Shown here: positions 1-8,807 of the stretch, piece after piece
How the letters are laid out: each line of letters opens with the position of its first letter
How positions within the stretch are numbered: position 1 is the first letter of the stretch
Assembly (NCBI RefSeq): GCF_002289565.1
Contig: NZ_NTFY01000016.1
Coordinates: 1 to 64,000, forward strand
Direction of reading: 5' to 3'
Length of the DNA: 64,000 nucleotides
DNA from: Rhodopirellula sp. SM50
GTDB lineage: Bacteria > Planctomycetota > Planctomycetia > Pirellulales > Pirellulaceae
Translations under genes and position numbers: made by a program
Notes under the pieces: model-generated
Seen by the model: only the letters and a program-made list of their open reading frames with translations
What the model was told of the DNA's origin: nothing
Database searches by the model: none

Positions 1-216
1 GACCCCAGGCTATGTTGTTGATGCCCTTTGGGCAAATGCTGCGGAACGGTTTCCGCCTAAGATTCGGACCGGCTGCAACAATCAATTCCGCGCAGCCCAG
101 GCTCCGCCTGGGAACACCATTCTCCAAAGGCTCCGCCTCACCGCGTCCCCGAAACGTGTGGCGGAGCCACCCTCACACTGCGTTCCCAGGCAGAGCCCGG
201 GAACGAGTCAAACGAG
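1..216. repeat. Left-edge spacer with GC-rich hairpins
   Basis: No gene is supported here. The stretch holds two related hairpin-like motifs, one around 96-112 (CCCAGGCTCCGCCTGGG) and one around 182-204 in which GTTCCCAGG pairs with CCGGGAAC. They look like remnants of a dispersed repeat of the kind seen in other spacers of this window. The spacer lies downstream of the minus-strand gene that ends at 217. Confidence 0.45.
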
Positions 217-1272
217 TCAAGGCGTGCCGTCGAACACTTCGAACTCATACCGCGCCCGATAGGTCTGGCCCGGGCCGATATCAAACGCACCGACGACGCA
301 CGGCGAGATGCTGAAATACGGTTTCGTCGGATGCAATCGAACCGGATCGGGATACTGCTCATTGAGCGGCGATGGTGTCACTTTAACGCCGGCAACGTGA
401 TGCTGGCCCTGCGTCTGGTCCACGATCCCAAACAGCGCGGTCCACTCGGGACGGCTATGGTTGCCGAGTCGACGGTCATGGCCTTGGCTGGTTAAAAACC
501 GATGCCGCGTCAGTTCCAACGGCGGCGCGTCGGCCTGGGGTTGTTTGACAAACGCGGCCAGGGCCTTGGCCGATGGAGCGGAATACCAGGCGTTGTTGCC
601 ACGGAAACCGATACCGCCGTAGTGATACTCGTTGATCGACAACGGGTGCTCGGTGATGTTGGTTTGTTCGGTCGAAAACTCGATCACGTAGCGCGGTCTC
701 TTCTGATCATCGGCGGAATCGTCTACGCCGGTCCCACCGCTCACACCGACCGTCCAGACGTCGTCCAAAATCGCTTCGCGCACCCCTTGGTCATCGATGG
801 CGTAGTGTCTGACCGCGACGGAAAACTCCGTGCGTTCCCCTTCGCCGCCGACTGCGATCACCCGCTCGTGAAGCACCACACCGAGCTGCTTGAGCTGATT
901 CCAGAAATCCACCTTCTTGCCACGAAAACTGGTATCCGTCCAAGCGGCGAACAATCCATGTTGATGCGGATGATCGGCGGCAAAGTCACCGCTGACCATG
1001 CGACCGGCCGGCGAGTAGATCGGGTGGATGTAACCGCTCCGCTGATACCTCGGATCGATCCCTTCGGGCGCCTTGGGTGCAGTGAGGTTGTATCGCAAGA
1101 CCTCGGATTGACCGCAATAAACGATCACATGATCGTCCGATTGCACACAGCGAAACAACGGTCCCGAGCGCGAGCCAGCGTCGTCCTGTGCTTGCACCGC
1201 ATCGGACACGATCAGTGTGAACACGAGTGCGACGGCGAGGGAGAGAGGACGCCAAAACGATGAATGCAACAT
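217..1272 (-). CDS. Exported DUF6807 (PmoA-like) family protein
   Basis: This 351-residue protein has an export signal at about residues 1-28 (hydrophobic core followed by AQA). The mature part carries features of the DUF6807 family, once called PmoA-related: the GYIHPIYSPAG segment near 80-90 and a His-rich HPHQHG motif at 101-106. Planctomycetes have many copies of this family, usually near sugar-related enzymes. The biochemical role is not established, and the His cluster only suggests metal or substrate binding. The ATG start places the signal peptide correctly. It is separated from the malic enzyme gene by an inverted repeat and is probably transcribed on its own. Confidence 0.8.
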   Translation of the reverse strand: MLHSSFWRPLSLAVALVFTLIVSDAVQAQDDAGSRSGPLFRCVQSDDHVIVYCGQSEVLRYNLTAPKAPEGIDPRYQRSGYIHPIYSPAGRMVSGDFAADHPHQHGLFAAWTDTSFRGKKVDFWNQLKQLGVVLHERVIAVGGEGERTEFSVAVRHYAIDDQGVREAILDDVWTVGVSGGTGVDDSADDQKRPRYVIEFSTEQTNITEHPLSINEYHYGGIGFRGNNAWYSAPSAKALAAFVKQPQADAPPLELTRHRFLTSQGHDRRLGNHSRPEWTALFGIVDQTQGQHHVAGVKVTPSPLNEQYPDPVRLHPTKPYFSISPCVVGAFDIGPGQTYRARYEFEVFDGTP

Positions 1273-1349
1273 TGCCGGACCAGAGCTCGTCGGAGGAAAG
1301 AACCACCGCCGGATTGTAGCAAAAGCCGACGTCGCAAGCGTCGAGCGGA

Positions 1350-1421
1350 AAGTGGGAGTAAGCTTCCAGCTTGCCTTCTCGTTTCACTCGTGAAACCCAA
1401 GCTGAAAGCTTACGCCACTTT
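1350..1421. repeat. Imperfect inverted repeat (AAGCTTCCAGCTTG family)
   Basis: The left arm reads AGTGGGAGTAAGCTTCCAGC and the right arm contains GCTGAAAGCTTACGCCACT, giving an imperfect hairpin between the stops and starts of two minus-strand genes. Related copies occur at 7735-7795 and 15579-15659. Confidence 0.7.
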
Positions 1422-1442
1422 CTTGCTGAACCTAAAAGAGCA

Positions 1443-2876
1443 TCAAACCACTCGATAGGCCTGCTTGGTGCGTCGCCGCGCGACACCGGTGTCCAAGGCC
1501 GATTGAGCGACGGCTTTGGCCACCTCGCCACAAACACGACGATCAAAGACGCTGGGGATGACGTAGTGGTTGGTCAGATTTTCCGGCGAGATCACGTCGG
1601 CGATCGCGTCGGCAGCGGCCAGTTTCATCGCGTCGTTGATGGCGCTGGCACGAACGTCCAAGACGCCGCGGAACAGTCCGGGAAAACACAACACGTTGTT
1701 GATCTGATTGGCGTAGTCACTGCGTCCGGTCGCGACGATTTGCACGTGCTCGTCGGCGACCTTGGGATCGATCTCCGGGTTCGGATTGGCCAGCGCGAAG
1801 ACCACGGCATCTTTGCCCATCGAAGCGACATCGTCAGCGGTCAACACGTTGGCGACACTGACTCCCACAAACACATCCTTGCCCCGGATCACGTCCGAGA
1901 GCGTCCCAGATTGTCCGTCTTGGTTGGTGTTTTCGGACAACCAGACTTTGATCGAGTTATGAGCGATGTCGGTGCGTCTGTTGTGGATCGCGCCTTTGCT
2001 GTCACAGACGACGATGTCCGTGACGCCGGCTTGCATCAACAACTTTGCGATTGCGGTGCCCGCCGCACCGGCACCGTTGATCAAGACGCGTGCCCCGGCG
2101 AGATCTTTGTTCAGAAAACGCATTGAATTCTTAAGCCCCGCCAGGACAACGATCGCCGTCCCGTGCTGGTCGTCATGGAACACCGGGATCTCAAGCTCGC
2201 GTTCCAGCCGCTCTTCGATTTCAATGCACCGCGGTGCAGAGATGTCTTCCAAGTTGATGCCGCCGAACGTGGGCGCCAGAAGCTTGACGGTCGCGATGAT
2301 TTCTTCGGTGTCCTGGGTGTCCAAACAAATCGGGAACGCATCGACTTCGCCGAACTCTTTGAACAACATCGCCTTGCCTTCCATCACCGGCATGGCGGCA
2401 CGTGGGCCGATGTTCCCCAACCCCAAGACCGCACTGCCGTCACTGACGACGGCGACGGTGTTCTTGCGAATCGTCAAGGAAAATGACGATTCGGGATCTT
2501 CGTGGATCGCCGTACAGACCCGCGCCACGCCCGGGGTGTAGGCCATCGATAAATCGTCGCGGGTCTTGACCGGCATCTTCGGATTGACTTCGATCTTGCC
2601 GCCCAGGTGCATCAAGAACACACGATCGGACACATTGACGACTTCAATGCCGGCGATCTGTCGTATCGCTTCGACGATCTGCTGACCGTGCTCGACGTTG
2701 GTGGCGTTGACGGTGATGTCGCGCGAGATCAACCCGTCCGTCACGCCGACGATATCAACGGCGCCGATGAAACCGTTCGAATCGCCGATCGCAGTCGTGA
2801 TTTTCCCGAGCAGCCCCGGCTGGTCTCGGTAACGGAGGCGGACGGTGATGGCGTACGAAGGGCTGTGATGCGTCAT
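1443..2876 (-). CDS. NAD(P)-dependent malic enzyme with N-terminal ACT domain
   Basis: Oxidative decarboxylation of malate to pyruvate is the expected reaction. Residues about 9-85 form an ACT domain (YRDQPGLLGKIT), a small-molecule sensing module, so allosteric control is likely. The catalytic part follows: AYTPGVARV with Tyr113, MEGKAM with catalytic Lys168, the metal-site motif FHDDQHGTA near 233, and a Rossmann GAGAAG near 267. At 477 residues it matches bacterial ACT-malic enzymes. The gene starts 19 bp after the end of the FabF-like gene on the same strand, so the two probably form an operon; malic enzyme could supply pyruvate and reduced cofactor for acyl chain synthesis. Cofactor preference cannot be read from sequence alone. 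Confidence 0.9.
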   Translation of the reverse strand: MTHHSPSYAITVRLRYRDQPGLLGKITTAIGDSNGFIGAVDIVGVTDGLISRDITVNATNVEHGQQIVEAIRQIAGIEVVNVSDRVFLMHLGGKIEVNPKMPVKTRDDLSMAYTPGVARVCTAIHEDPESSFSLTIRKNTVAVVSDGSAVLGLGNIGPRAAMPVMEGKAMLFKEFGEVDAFPICLDTQDTEEIIATVKLLAPTFGGINLEDISAPRCIEIEERLERELEIPVFHDDQHGTAIVVLAGLKNSMRFLNKDLAGARVLINGAGAAGTAIAKLLMQAGVTDIVVCDSKGAIHNRRTDIAHNSIKVWLSENTNQDGQSGTLSDVIRGKDVFVGVSVANVLTADDVASMGKDAVVFALANPNPEIDPKVADEHVQIVATGRSDYANQINNVLCFPGLFRGVLDVRASAINDAMKLAAADAIADVISPENLTNHYVIPSVFDRRVCGEVAKAVAQSALDTGVARRRTKQAYRVV

Positions 2877-2895
2877 GCTTGATCAAGGACTCGGT

Positions 2896-4206
2896 CTATT
2901 CGAAGGCGCGAATGCGAATGGCGCTGGCCTGGCCCTGCGGCGTCACGTTGACGTTGATGAACTGCTTGCCTGCGGCGGTGGAATCGTCCACGCAGGCGTT
3001 GATGGGACAATCGTCCGCCGGAGCGTCGCAATTGAGAATCGGAAACAGGTTCTCGCCGAGCGACTTCAAACTGGCGATCGTTTCGACCATCCCGCCGCCG
3101 GCACCCAGATTTCCGATGTGTCCCTTGGCGGTCGTCACCGGTGGCTGTTGAGCGACCGGCCCAAAGACGTCGTTGATCGCGGCGGCTTCTTGAGCATCAC
3201 ACTGGACCGTTCCCAACCCATGGGCGTGAAGGTGTCCGATGTTCGCTTTGTCTTCGTCACCCAAAGCGGCGCGCAAGACGTTGGTGATCGCCGCCTGGAA
3301 ATAACGCTCTCCGAACGCCGGACCGACGGCGCTGCTGCCGTAACCGACGATTTCACCCAAGATCGTCGCCCCGCGAGCCTGGGCGTGCTCCAGCGTTTCA
3401 CACACCATCGCGCCGGCACCTTCGCCGAGCACGCTGCCGTCACGCGTGGCCGTGAACGGCCGGCTCATCGTGGACGGATCCGCTTGATTTTTCGCCAACG
3501 TCTCCTGCATGTCCGCATGCAACGACCGCAGTGGGTGAATGCGCGAACCGGTCGATCCGACCAGCAACACATCGGCTTGCCCACGCGAGATCGTCGAATA
3601 CGCTTCGGCCATCGCCGCGCACGCCGAGGCTTCGCGCAACGTGATCGAATTGTTCGCTCCGCGCAGATCGTTGTAGATCGCCACGTGGCTGGCCGGCATG
3701 TTCGGCAGGTACTTCAACAACCACAGCGGATTGACTTCCGGTTTGCCGTGTTCACCCCAACGGTCAAAATCGAAGTTCCCGTCGGCGTCGATGCATTTCT
3801 GGATGCCCGAAGCAAACTCGATCGGCTGCGACATGATGTAATCACAGCCATACAGCACGCCGGTCCGATCGCGATCACGCTGGTCGACTTCCAAACCCGC
3901 ATCGGAGAGCGCCAACTGTGCGACCGCGACACCCATTTCGATCTCGCGGCACATCACCTTGCTGCCCTTGCGGATCGTCCGCTGCAGTTTCTTGTCCATC
4001 GGACCGTAGTCCGCGATGTCGCCGGTGAACTCAGACGCTTCAGCACCATAGTCGACCGACAGGACGCCTTGTGGGACCTGGGTCAACGGACCGATCCCGC
4101 TGCGGCGGGAACGCAAACCGGAGAGCAAACGATCAGAGTCGTTTCCGAGGGGAGTGACCACACCAACACCGGTGATGACCACTCGTCTGGACGTGACATT
4201 TACCAT
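2896..4206 (-). CDS. Beta-ketoacyl-ACP synthase family protein (FabF-like)
   Basis: This is a 436-residue thiolase-fold condensing enzyme. The N-terminus VVITGVGVVTPLG is typical of FabF/KAS-II. The catalytic triad is intact: Cys196 in ASACAAM, His329 in HAHGLGT and His363 in KGHIGNLGAGGG. The chain is somewhat longer than E. coli FabF, and sequence around the active-site Cys (LREASAC) differs from the usual housekeeping pattern, so it may serve a specialised acyl or polyketide-like chain rather than bulk fatty acid synthesis. It is the first gene of a likely two-gene operon with the malic enzyme. Start is the ATG at 4206, a few residues before the conserved strand. Confidence 0.88.
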   Translation of the reverse strand: MVNVTSRRVVITGVGVVTPLGNDSDRLLSGLRSRRSGIGPLTQVPQGVLSVDYGAEASEFTGDIADYGPMDKKLQRTIRKGSKVMCREIEMGVAVAQLALSDAGLEVDQRDRDRTGVLYGCDYIMSQPIEFASGIQKCIDADGNFDFDRWGEHGKPEVNPLWLLKYLPNMPASHVAIYNDLRGANNSITLREASACAAMAEAYSTISRGQADVLLVGSTGSRIHPLRSLHADMQETLAKNQADPSTMSRPFTATRDGSVLGEGAGAMVCETLEHAQARGATILGEIVGYGSSAVGPAFGERYFQAAITNVLRAALGDEDKANIGHLHAHGLGTVQCDAQEAAAINDVFGPVAQQPPVTTAKGHIGNLGAGGGMVETIASLKSLGENLFPILNCDAPADDCPINACVDDSTAAGKQFINVNVTPQGQASAIRIRAFE

Positions 4207-4291
4207 GAATCAGCCGAACGACGCGGAGCAGAAGGAATACGGGATGTCCGCATTCTAGGCTCTGGGGGAATTAGCAAAGAGGGGGTGTATC

Positions 4292-5557
4292 TCAGTAACG
4301 ACCGCGGTGGGGCGCCCCGAAACCGGCAGAAATCTGGGGGACCAGGGGGGTGGTCGTCAAATTGTCCGACGCCCGGCCACGAAACTCGATGAACATCAAC
4401 GCGTCGGCCCGGCCGGCGGTCGTCCCGGTCAGCATTTCCAAGTTGAACAGTGGCATCGCCGCCTGCGGCCGCTCGGGGCTGGCGATCACCCCACAGGACA
4501 ACAACAGAACCATGTCCGACGGCCAGCGAAACCGCTCGTGCAGTCGCCAGCTGACGACTTGGGGAACGTCGATTTTGGTGCGATGGACCTGAGCGTTGGG
4601 CAGCGGAAGATCCAATTCGACCGGTTTGAGCTGGTCGACTTGATCGATCGACGCCTTGATCACGCAATCGATCGCTGAACCGTCCACGCTCAACAGCGGG
4701 CTGATTTCCAAGCGGTAGCCCTCTTGGATTTCCCCCGTCTCGGGCTCATAAGGCGGCCAGCCCGTGGCGGCGGGTTTGACGTTTTGCACGTAATTGCGAC
4801 CGCGGGTGCTGGCCAGTTTTTCGGTTTGGCCGTTGTAGGTGATCAGATCGAGCGCCTGAACTTGGCGGGTGTCGGTCCGCTGACGCAACAGATTCAAGAC
4901 CAACGCCGCGTTCTCTTTACTCAGCAACCAGGCCTGAACGCCGGGTGAGTCCACGTTGACATGCTGCATCAACAGGTGGGCTCGCGATCGCCAGTTCGGA
5001 TTGCCGACCGTCATCACCCGCAACGACAACACCTGGGGATCTTTCTCACCGGCAACAAACCGGTCCACGATTCCCGAAACCACTCCGTGCATTTCGGGGG
5101 TGTGATACACCGACAATTGATCGCGATCGGCATTCAAAAAACCGAACGGCGACGTGAACCAGACGTCGGTTCCCGTTTCACGAAGCACCCAGTCGACGAT
5201 TGCCTGCTCGGGATGGTCATGTTTGGTCAGGTAACCGGTATACGGTCGCAAATCATAGATGCGGTGTTCCTGCCCGGCCGTCTGCGGAAGATTTCCGCCT
5301 CCACCGGCTTGCCCACCGGGAAGCGGTGTCGGCCGGTTCGGAGGAGAGGTCGGTTGATTTTGTAAACTCGGTGGCGTCCCCGCGTTGTCGGGCATGCCTC
5401 CAGCGGCAGCACCAGCACCGGTAGGACCAGACGGCCCCGTGCCGGGCAGCGGCATCCCCTGAGCATGAACCCGATCGCTCGATACGGAAAAGGCGAGGAG
5501 AAAAGACGCGATCGCTGTCGCAAGACTCGCAATGGATCGATTCGGACAAAAACGCAT
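4292..5557 (-). CDS. Exported secretin-like protein with Pro/Gly-rich linker
   Basis: The frame is open to 5800, but upstream of 5557 it only reads through the 87-bp repeats; the ATG at 5557 begins a clean signal peptide (RSIASLATAIASFLLAF, ending VHA). The 421-residue product has a Pro/Gly/Gln-rich linker (about 32-90), then a module with an N1-like helix-strand segment (VVSGIVDRFV), then a stretch reading YNGQTEKLASTRGRNYV and YRLEISPLLSVDG. That order resembles the N1-secretin pattern of type II/III secretion outer-membrane proteins. The fold call is inference; there is no neighbouring secretion gene. It is divergent from the VWA protein across the repeat spacer. Confidence 0.6.
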   Translation of the reverse strand: MRFCPNRSIASLATAIASFLLAFSVSSDRVHAQGMPLPGTGPSGPTGAGAAAGGMPDNAGTPPSLQNQPTSPPNRPTPLPGGQAGGGGNLPQTAGQEHRIYDLRPYTGYLTKHDHPEQAIVDWVLRETGTDVWFTSPFGFLNADRDQLSVYHTPEMHGVVSGIVDRFVAGEKDPQVLSLRVMTVGNPNWRSRAHLLMQHVNVDSPGVQAWLLSKENAALVLNLLRQRTDTRQVQALDLITYNGQTEKLASTRGRNYVQNVKPAATGWPPYEPETGEIQEGYRLEISPLLSVDGSAIDCVIKASIDQVDQLKPVELDLPLPNAQVHRTKIDVPQVVSWRLHERFRWPSDMVLLLSCGVIASPERPQAAMPLFNLEMLTGTTAGRADALMFIEFRGRASDNLTTTPLVPQISAGFGAPHRGRY

Positions 5558-6068
5558 GGCAGACCATCCCTGTAAGACGTGACGAACGGTTTCCTCCCGT
5601 CCGCTTCTTTGACCTTGGCTATAGCCGCCGCGCGGTCTCCAAGGCAAGGTGACTTCTGGTTTCTTTCCCACACGTCCTCCAGCGGGAAGCGTCAGCGAGC
5701 GGCGCGTGTGCAACGAACGTTCACCGCGCGCCACTGGCTCACGCCGCGTGCTGGAATCCGGCACCCCAGCGGGAAGCGTCAGTGAGCGGCGCGTGTGCAC
5801 GCACGACCACCACGCGCCACTGGCTCACGCCGCGTGCTGGAATCCGGCACCCCAGCGGGAAGCGTCAGCGAGTGGCGCGTGTGCACGCACGACCACCACG
5901 CGCCACTGGCTCACGCCGCGTGCTGGGAGGAAGGCTCCGCAACATCAGCCTGATTCAACGATTTCCACGCCCCCCGCCGCGGATGAACTTGCACCACATC
6001 CACCAGGGGGCGATAAATGCGATTCTTGTCGCCAGCGCATCTTCTCCGAACGCAACCGAATCGCTGAA
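5558..6068. other. Divergent intergenic region with repeats
   Basis: A 511-bp divergent spacer between the secretin-like gene and the VWA gene. Its central half consists of three palindromic repeats (5679-5926). The remaining flanks, 5558-5678 and 5927-6068, should hold both promoters, but I could not pick out convincing -35/-10 boxes. Confidence 0.6.
5679..5926. repeat. Three tandem copies of an ~86-bp palindromic repeat
   Basis: Units begin at 5679, 5766 and 5852 (periods 87 and 86 bp). Each starts CCAGCGGGAAGCGTCAG and ends ACGCCGCGTGCTGG; the two ends are imperfect reverse complements about 30 bp long, so each unit can fold into a long hairpin. Related copies lie at 21329-21391, 26851-26876 and 27019-27180. 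Translated through, they extend two neighbouring reading frames with an artificial Arg/Ala-rich peptide. Confidence 0.85.
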
Positions 6069-7724
6069 ATGTCCGAGTTGCCGAACGAACTCCCGTCCAC
6101 TCGCCAATCCCAGCCTTCGCTCGAACTCCCCACCGACTCGAACACTGATCAAACGTATCGTCATCGACTGCGTGAACTGGAACTGGAACTCGACAGGATC
6201 CGCTGCCAAGCCGACGCGGCACGACTGGACGCTCAAGCGGCCGAGTTGGAGCTGCAGATTCAGCGGCTCCGCGAAGGCCTCGAACATGACGACGTCGCCG
6301 ATCCGCAATCGGAGTTGCCTGTCGATCAGTCTGCCGGTTCCAATCAGCCAGCGATGGCCGAACCGCTCGACTCGGCGGATCGACCTGGTGATGCCTTCGA
6401 TTGTCGACGTAGCCGGCCGCCCAAATCCGCCACGATCTTTCACCGCGACCAAGCCGTCGCGGACGGGTCAGCGAATGAACCAAACCTAGCCCGGGGCGAT
6501 GCGGGGTCCCGCCCGAATCCCACCAACCGGCGGTTTGAAAACTGGAACCAGGTGCGAGACGCGCTCGGTCTCTCGGTCGTCGCCCCATCGGGTAGCGACT
6601 CCTCGTGCGGCGACTTACCCGGGAGTCATTCGCAGGACTTGCGAAAGCGGGGTTCAAAAAGAGAAGGCTCGCGGGTCGACCCCGCGCACAGCAAGCGGTC
6701 GCCATCGTCGTTCCCGTCGCCAAGTCTCGCGGGCGGGGCGACCGTTGAGCGGCGTCGGCGTTCGGATCCGGCGGAGAAGATTGATTTGGCCACGCGGGCG
6801 CCCGACCCGCCGCGGCGACGCAAACCCGCCGCTTGGGTGCTCAGCGCGGTGTTTCACGGCTTGATCTTGCTCGCCTTGGCGTTCTTCACGCTGGCATCGC
6901 CGCCACCGGGAGACCAGATCGCGATCGCCGGTTCGGTCGCTGAAACGGAAGAATTGGCCATCGAATCACTCTCGATCGAAGCCCCCGAACTGCCGCCGAC
7001 ATCGAGCGAACCGACACCGAGCGAGTTGGAGGCTGAGATCAGCGACATCGGGGAGATTTCGGTGAGCGATCTGATCAGCGATGCTCCGCCGGCACCACCG
7101 ACTCCGTTGATCGAGTCGATGATCCAGCGTGACGTGACCGGCATGACAGCGATGTCGTTGAAATCCGATTCGGATGCCACGATGAGTTTTTGCGGCGTCG
7201 ACGGCGGCGGAAACCACTTCGTCTATTTGGTCGATAGCAGCGGCAGCATGGGCGACGCGTTTGATTCGGCGCGTGCGGAATTGCTGCAATCGATTCGCTT
7301 GCTGACATCCGACCAGCGTTTTTATGTCATCTTCTTCGATGCCGAACCCGACTACATGCGACTGTCATCTCCCGACGAAGACGAGCCACGCAGTGTCTAC
7401 GCGACGGCGGAGAACAAGCAGAAGCTGCAGCGGTGGGCGATGACGATCAAGATGGATCGCGGCCGGGCGCCCTATGACGCCTTGCCGTTCGCATTGGAAC
7501 TGAACCCGGACGTGATCTTTCTGTTGTCCGACGGCGAGTTCCCCCAGCGGATCGAGGACATGCTGGGGGAGATCAATCGGATCGACAATCTATTCGGTGA
7601 CGACGGTCCGATCAGCATCGTCCACACGATCGGGTATCACAGCCGAGAGGGTGAGAGCCGGATGCGGCGGATCGCGAAACAAAACGGCGGCCAATACCGG
7701 TATGTCCCCAAACCGAACGAATGA
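6069..7724 (+). CDS. Membrane-anchored VWA domain protein
   Basis: A frame open from 5649 covers the palindromic repeats; the first sensible start is ATG 6069 (MSELPNEL), giving 552 residues. Order of parts: a charged coiled coil (about 30-75), a long low-complexity Arg/Ser/Pro region, one transmembrane helix at about 254-277 (VLSAVFHGLILLALAFFTLA), an acidic Pro/Glu/Ser linker, and a C-terminal von Willebrand A domain from about 380 with the MIDAS motif DSSGSMG and a later LLSDGEF. The expected topology is N-terminus in the cytoplasm and VWA domain outside the inner membrane, binding a partner through a metal ion. The partner is unknown. The divergent secretin-like gene is the only contextual hint. 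Confidence 0.75.
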   Translation: MSELPNELPSTRQSQPSLELPTDSNTDQTYRHRLRELELELDRIRCQADAARLDAQAAELELQIQRLREGLEHDDVADPQSELPVDQSAGSNQPAMAEPLDSADRPGDAFDCRRSRPPKSATIFHRDQAVADGSANEPNLARGDAGSRPNPTNRRFENWNQVRDALGLSVVAPSGSDSSCGDLPGSHSQDLRKRGSKREGSRVDPAHSKRSPSSFPSPSLAGGATVERRRRSDPAEKIDLATRAPDPPRRRKPAAWVLSAVFHGLILLALAFFTLASPPPGDQIAIAGSVAETEELAIESLSIEAPELPPTSSEPTPSELEAEISDIGEISVSDLISDAPPAPPTPLIESMIQRDVTGMTAMSLKSDSDATMSFCGVDGGGNHFVYLVDSSGSMGDAFDSARAELLQSIRLLTSDQRFYVIFFDAEPDYMRLSSPDEDEPRSVYATAENKQKLQRWAMTIKMDRGRAPYDALPFALELNPDVIFLLSDGEFPQRIEDMLGEINRIDNLFGDDGPISIVHTIGYHSREGESRMRRIAKQNGGQYRYVPKPNE

Positions 7725-7734
7725 CGGTGATTGA

Positions 7735-7795
7735 AAGTGGCGTAAGCTTCCAGCTTGCGCTGTGGCAGTCGCAAGCTGGAAGCTTACGCCACTTC
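7735..7795. repeat. Near-perfect hairpin of the AAGCTTCCAGCTTGC family
   Basis: Arms AAGTGGCGTAAGCTTCCAGC and the reverse complement at 7770-7794 pair almost perfectly around a short loop. It sits between the convergent ends of the VWA gene and the hydrolase gene, where it could act as a bidirectional transcription stop, although no T-run follows. Confidence 0.8.
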
Positions 7796-7808
7796 GTGTG
7801 GCGACGGA

Positions 7809-8723
7809 CTAACGCTCGATCCAGGGATTGTCGGTTTCGCTGATCGGCACTTGCGAGGTGACGAACTTGACGATCTCGGGGATCACCTGGGCCGATTCAT
7901 TGACCAGGAACGGGCCTCCCAAGGGCTGCTTGACCTGCAGCAATTTTAGTCCTTCCGGATCCTTGCCTCCGCTCAGTTTCTTTTTGGCGGCCTCGACCCG
8001 TTTGTAGATTCGATCCGTGTCGCTCTGTTCCGGGGAGCCTTCACCGACAACCATCATGATCGGCAGTGAGGCGACGGTGGGAACCGCGATCGAGGTTTCG
8101 ATCGGCACCCCCTTCAACAATCGCTCAGGCGACACCAGCACCAACGCTTTGACGTCTTGGCCTTGTTTACGCGTCCCGACCGGTACAAAACTCCAATCGC
8201 GTTGGGTCCACCCGGCGGCCAACACGCCCCCTTCGCGGATGCCGATGACGACCAGCGCGTTCAAATTCAGCTTTCCTTCATTGTTTTCTTTTTCCAGGAA
8301 CGCTTTGGCCGCATCCAGGTCGTACTTGACGATCGCCAGAACGTGTTGCTTGCGCATCCGTTCCAAATCGAATTCCTGCGTTTCCCCGCGTGGATCGGTG
8401 TACTCTCGCGATCCACCGTGCCCGCGATAGTCGAGCGCCAAGACGGCGCAACCGGCATCGCGGAGCGCGATGCAGAGCTTGCCGTAGGGCGCCTTTTGAC
8501 CTTTCCACTCATGCACGATCATCACCGGGATCGCCGCCTTGCCTTTATTGGAACCGAAATAGTATCCGCTCAATTCCAATCCGTCCTTGGTCGGCAATTT
8601 GACGGGGCCCGGCGGAGGCGGCGGTTCCACCTTCTTGCGGGGACCTTGTGCGGACAGAGTCGACTGCGTCAACAGCGTCAGTGTGAACGCAAGGATGACA
8701 ACTCGTACGGACAAACGGCACAT
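7809..8723 (-). CDS. Exported alpha/beta-hydrolase-fold protein lacking the nucleophile Ser
   Basis: The 304-residue protein has a signal peptide (about 1-25, ending LSAQ), a Pro-rich linker (PPPPPGP) and an alpha/beta hydrolase fold of the dienelactone hydrolase type: VMIVHEWKG near 67, LALDYRGHGGS near 95-105. At the nucleophile elbow, where active enzymes have GxSxG, the sequence is GIREG with Arg163 in the Ser position. The C-terminal part also lacks an obvious catalytic His. The protein is therefore probably a non-catalytic binding protein or has unusual chemistry. It lies 84 bp downstream of the DJ-1/PfpI gene on the same strand. Confidence 0.8.
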   Translation of the reverse strand: MCRLSVRVVILAFTLTLLTQSTLSAQGPRKKVEPPPPPGPVKLPTKDGLELSGYYFGSNKGKAAIPVMIVHEWKGQKAPYGKLCIALRDAGCAVLALDYRGHGGSREYTDPRGETQEFDLERMRKQHVLAIVKYDLDAAKAFLEKENNEGKLNLNALVVIGIREGGVLAAGWTQRDWSFVPVGTRKQGQDVKALVLVSPERLLKGVPIETSIAVPTVASLPIMMVVGEGSPEQSDTDRIYKRVEAAKKKLSGGKDPEGLKLLQVKQPLGGPFLVNESAQVIPEIVKFVTSQVPISETDNPWIER

Positions 8724-8807
8724 TCTAAACTCCTGGGCAGTTACTCTCGGTCGGCAATCTCGGTTTGCTCATTTCCCTCTATTATGCGCTCAAACAAGCC
8801 CCAATGC

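Noticed and set aside
2875-4392. 505-codon plus-strand frame opposite the FabF-like gene
   Set aside because: It is fully antisense to a condensing enzyme with intact C-H-H triad, is Arg/Asp/His/Gly-biased and has no family signature. A shadow of high GC codon use.
5649-6068. N-terminal extension of the VWA gene frame
   Set aside because: The extension is a translation of three palindromic DNA repeats; no start codon context supports it.
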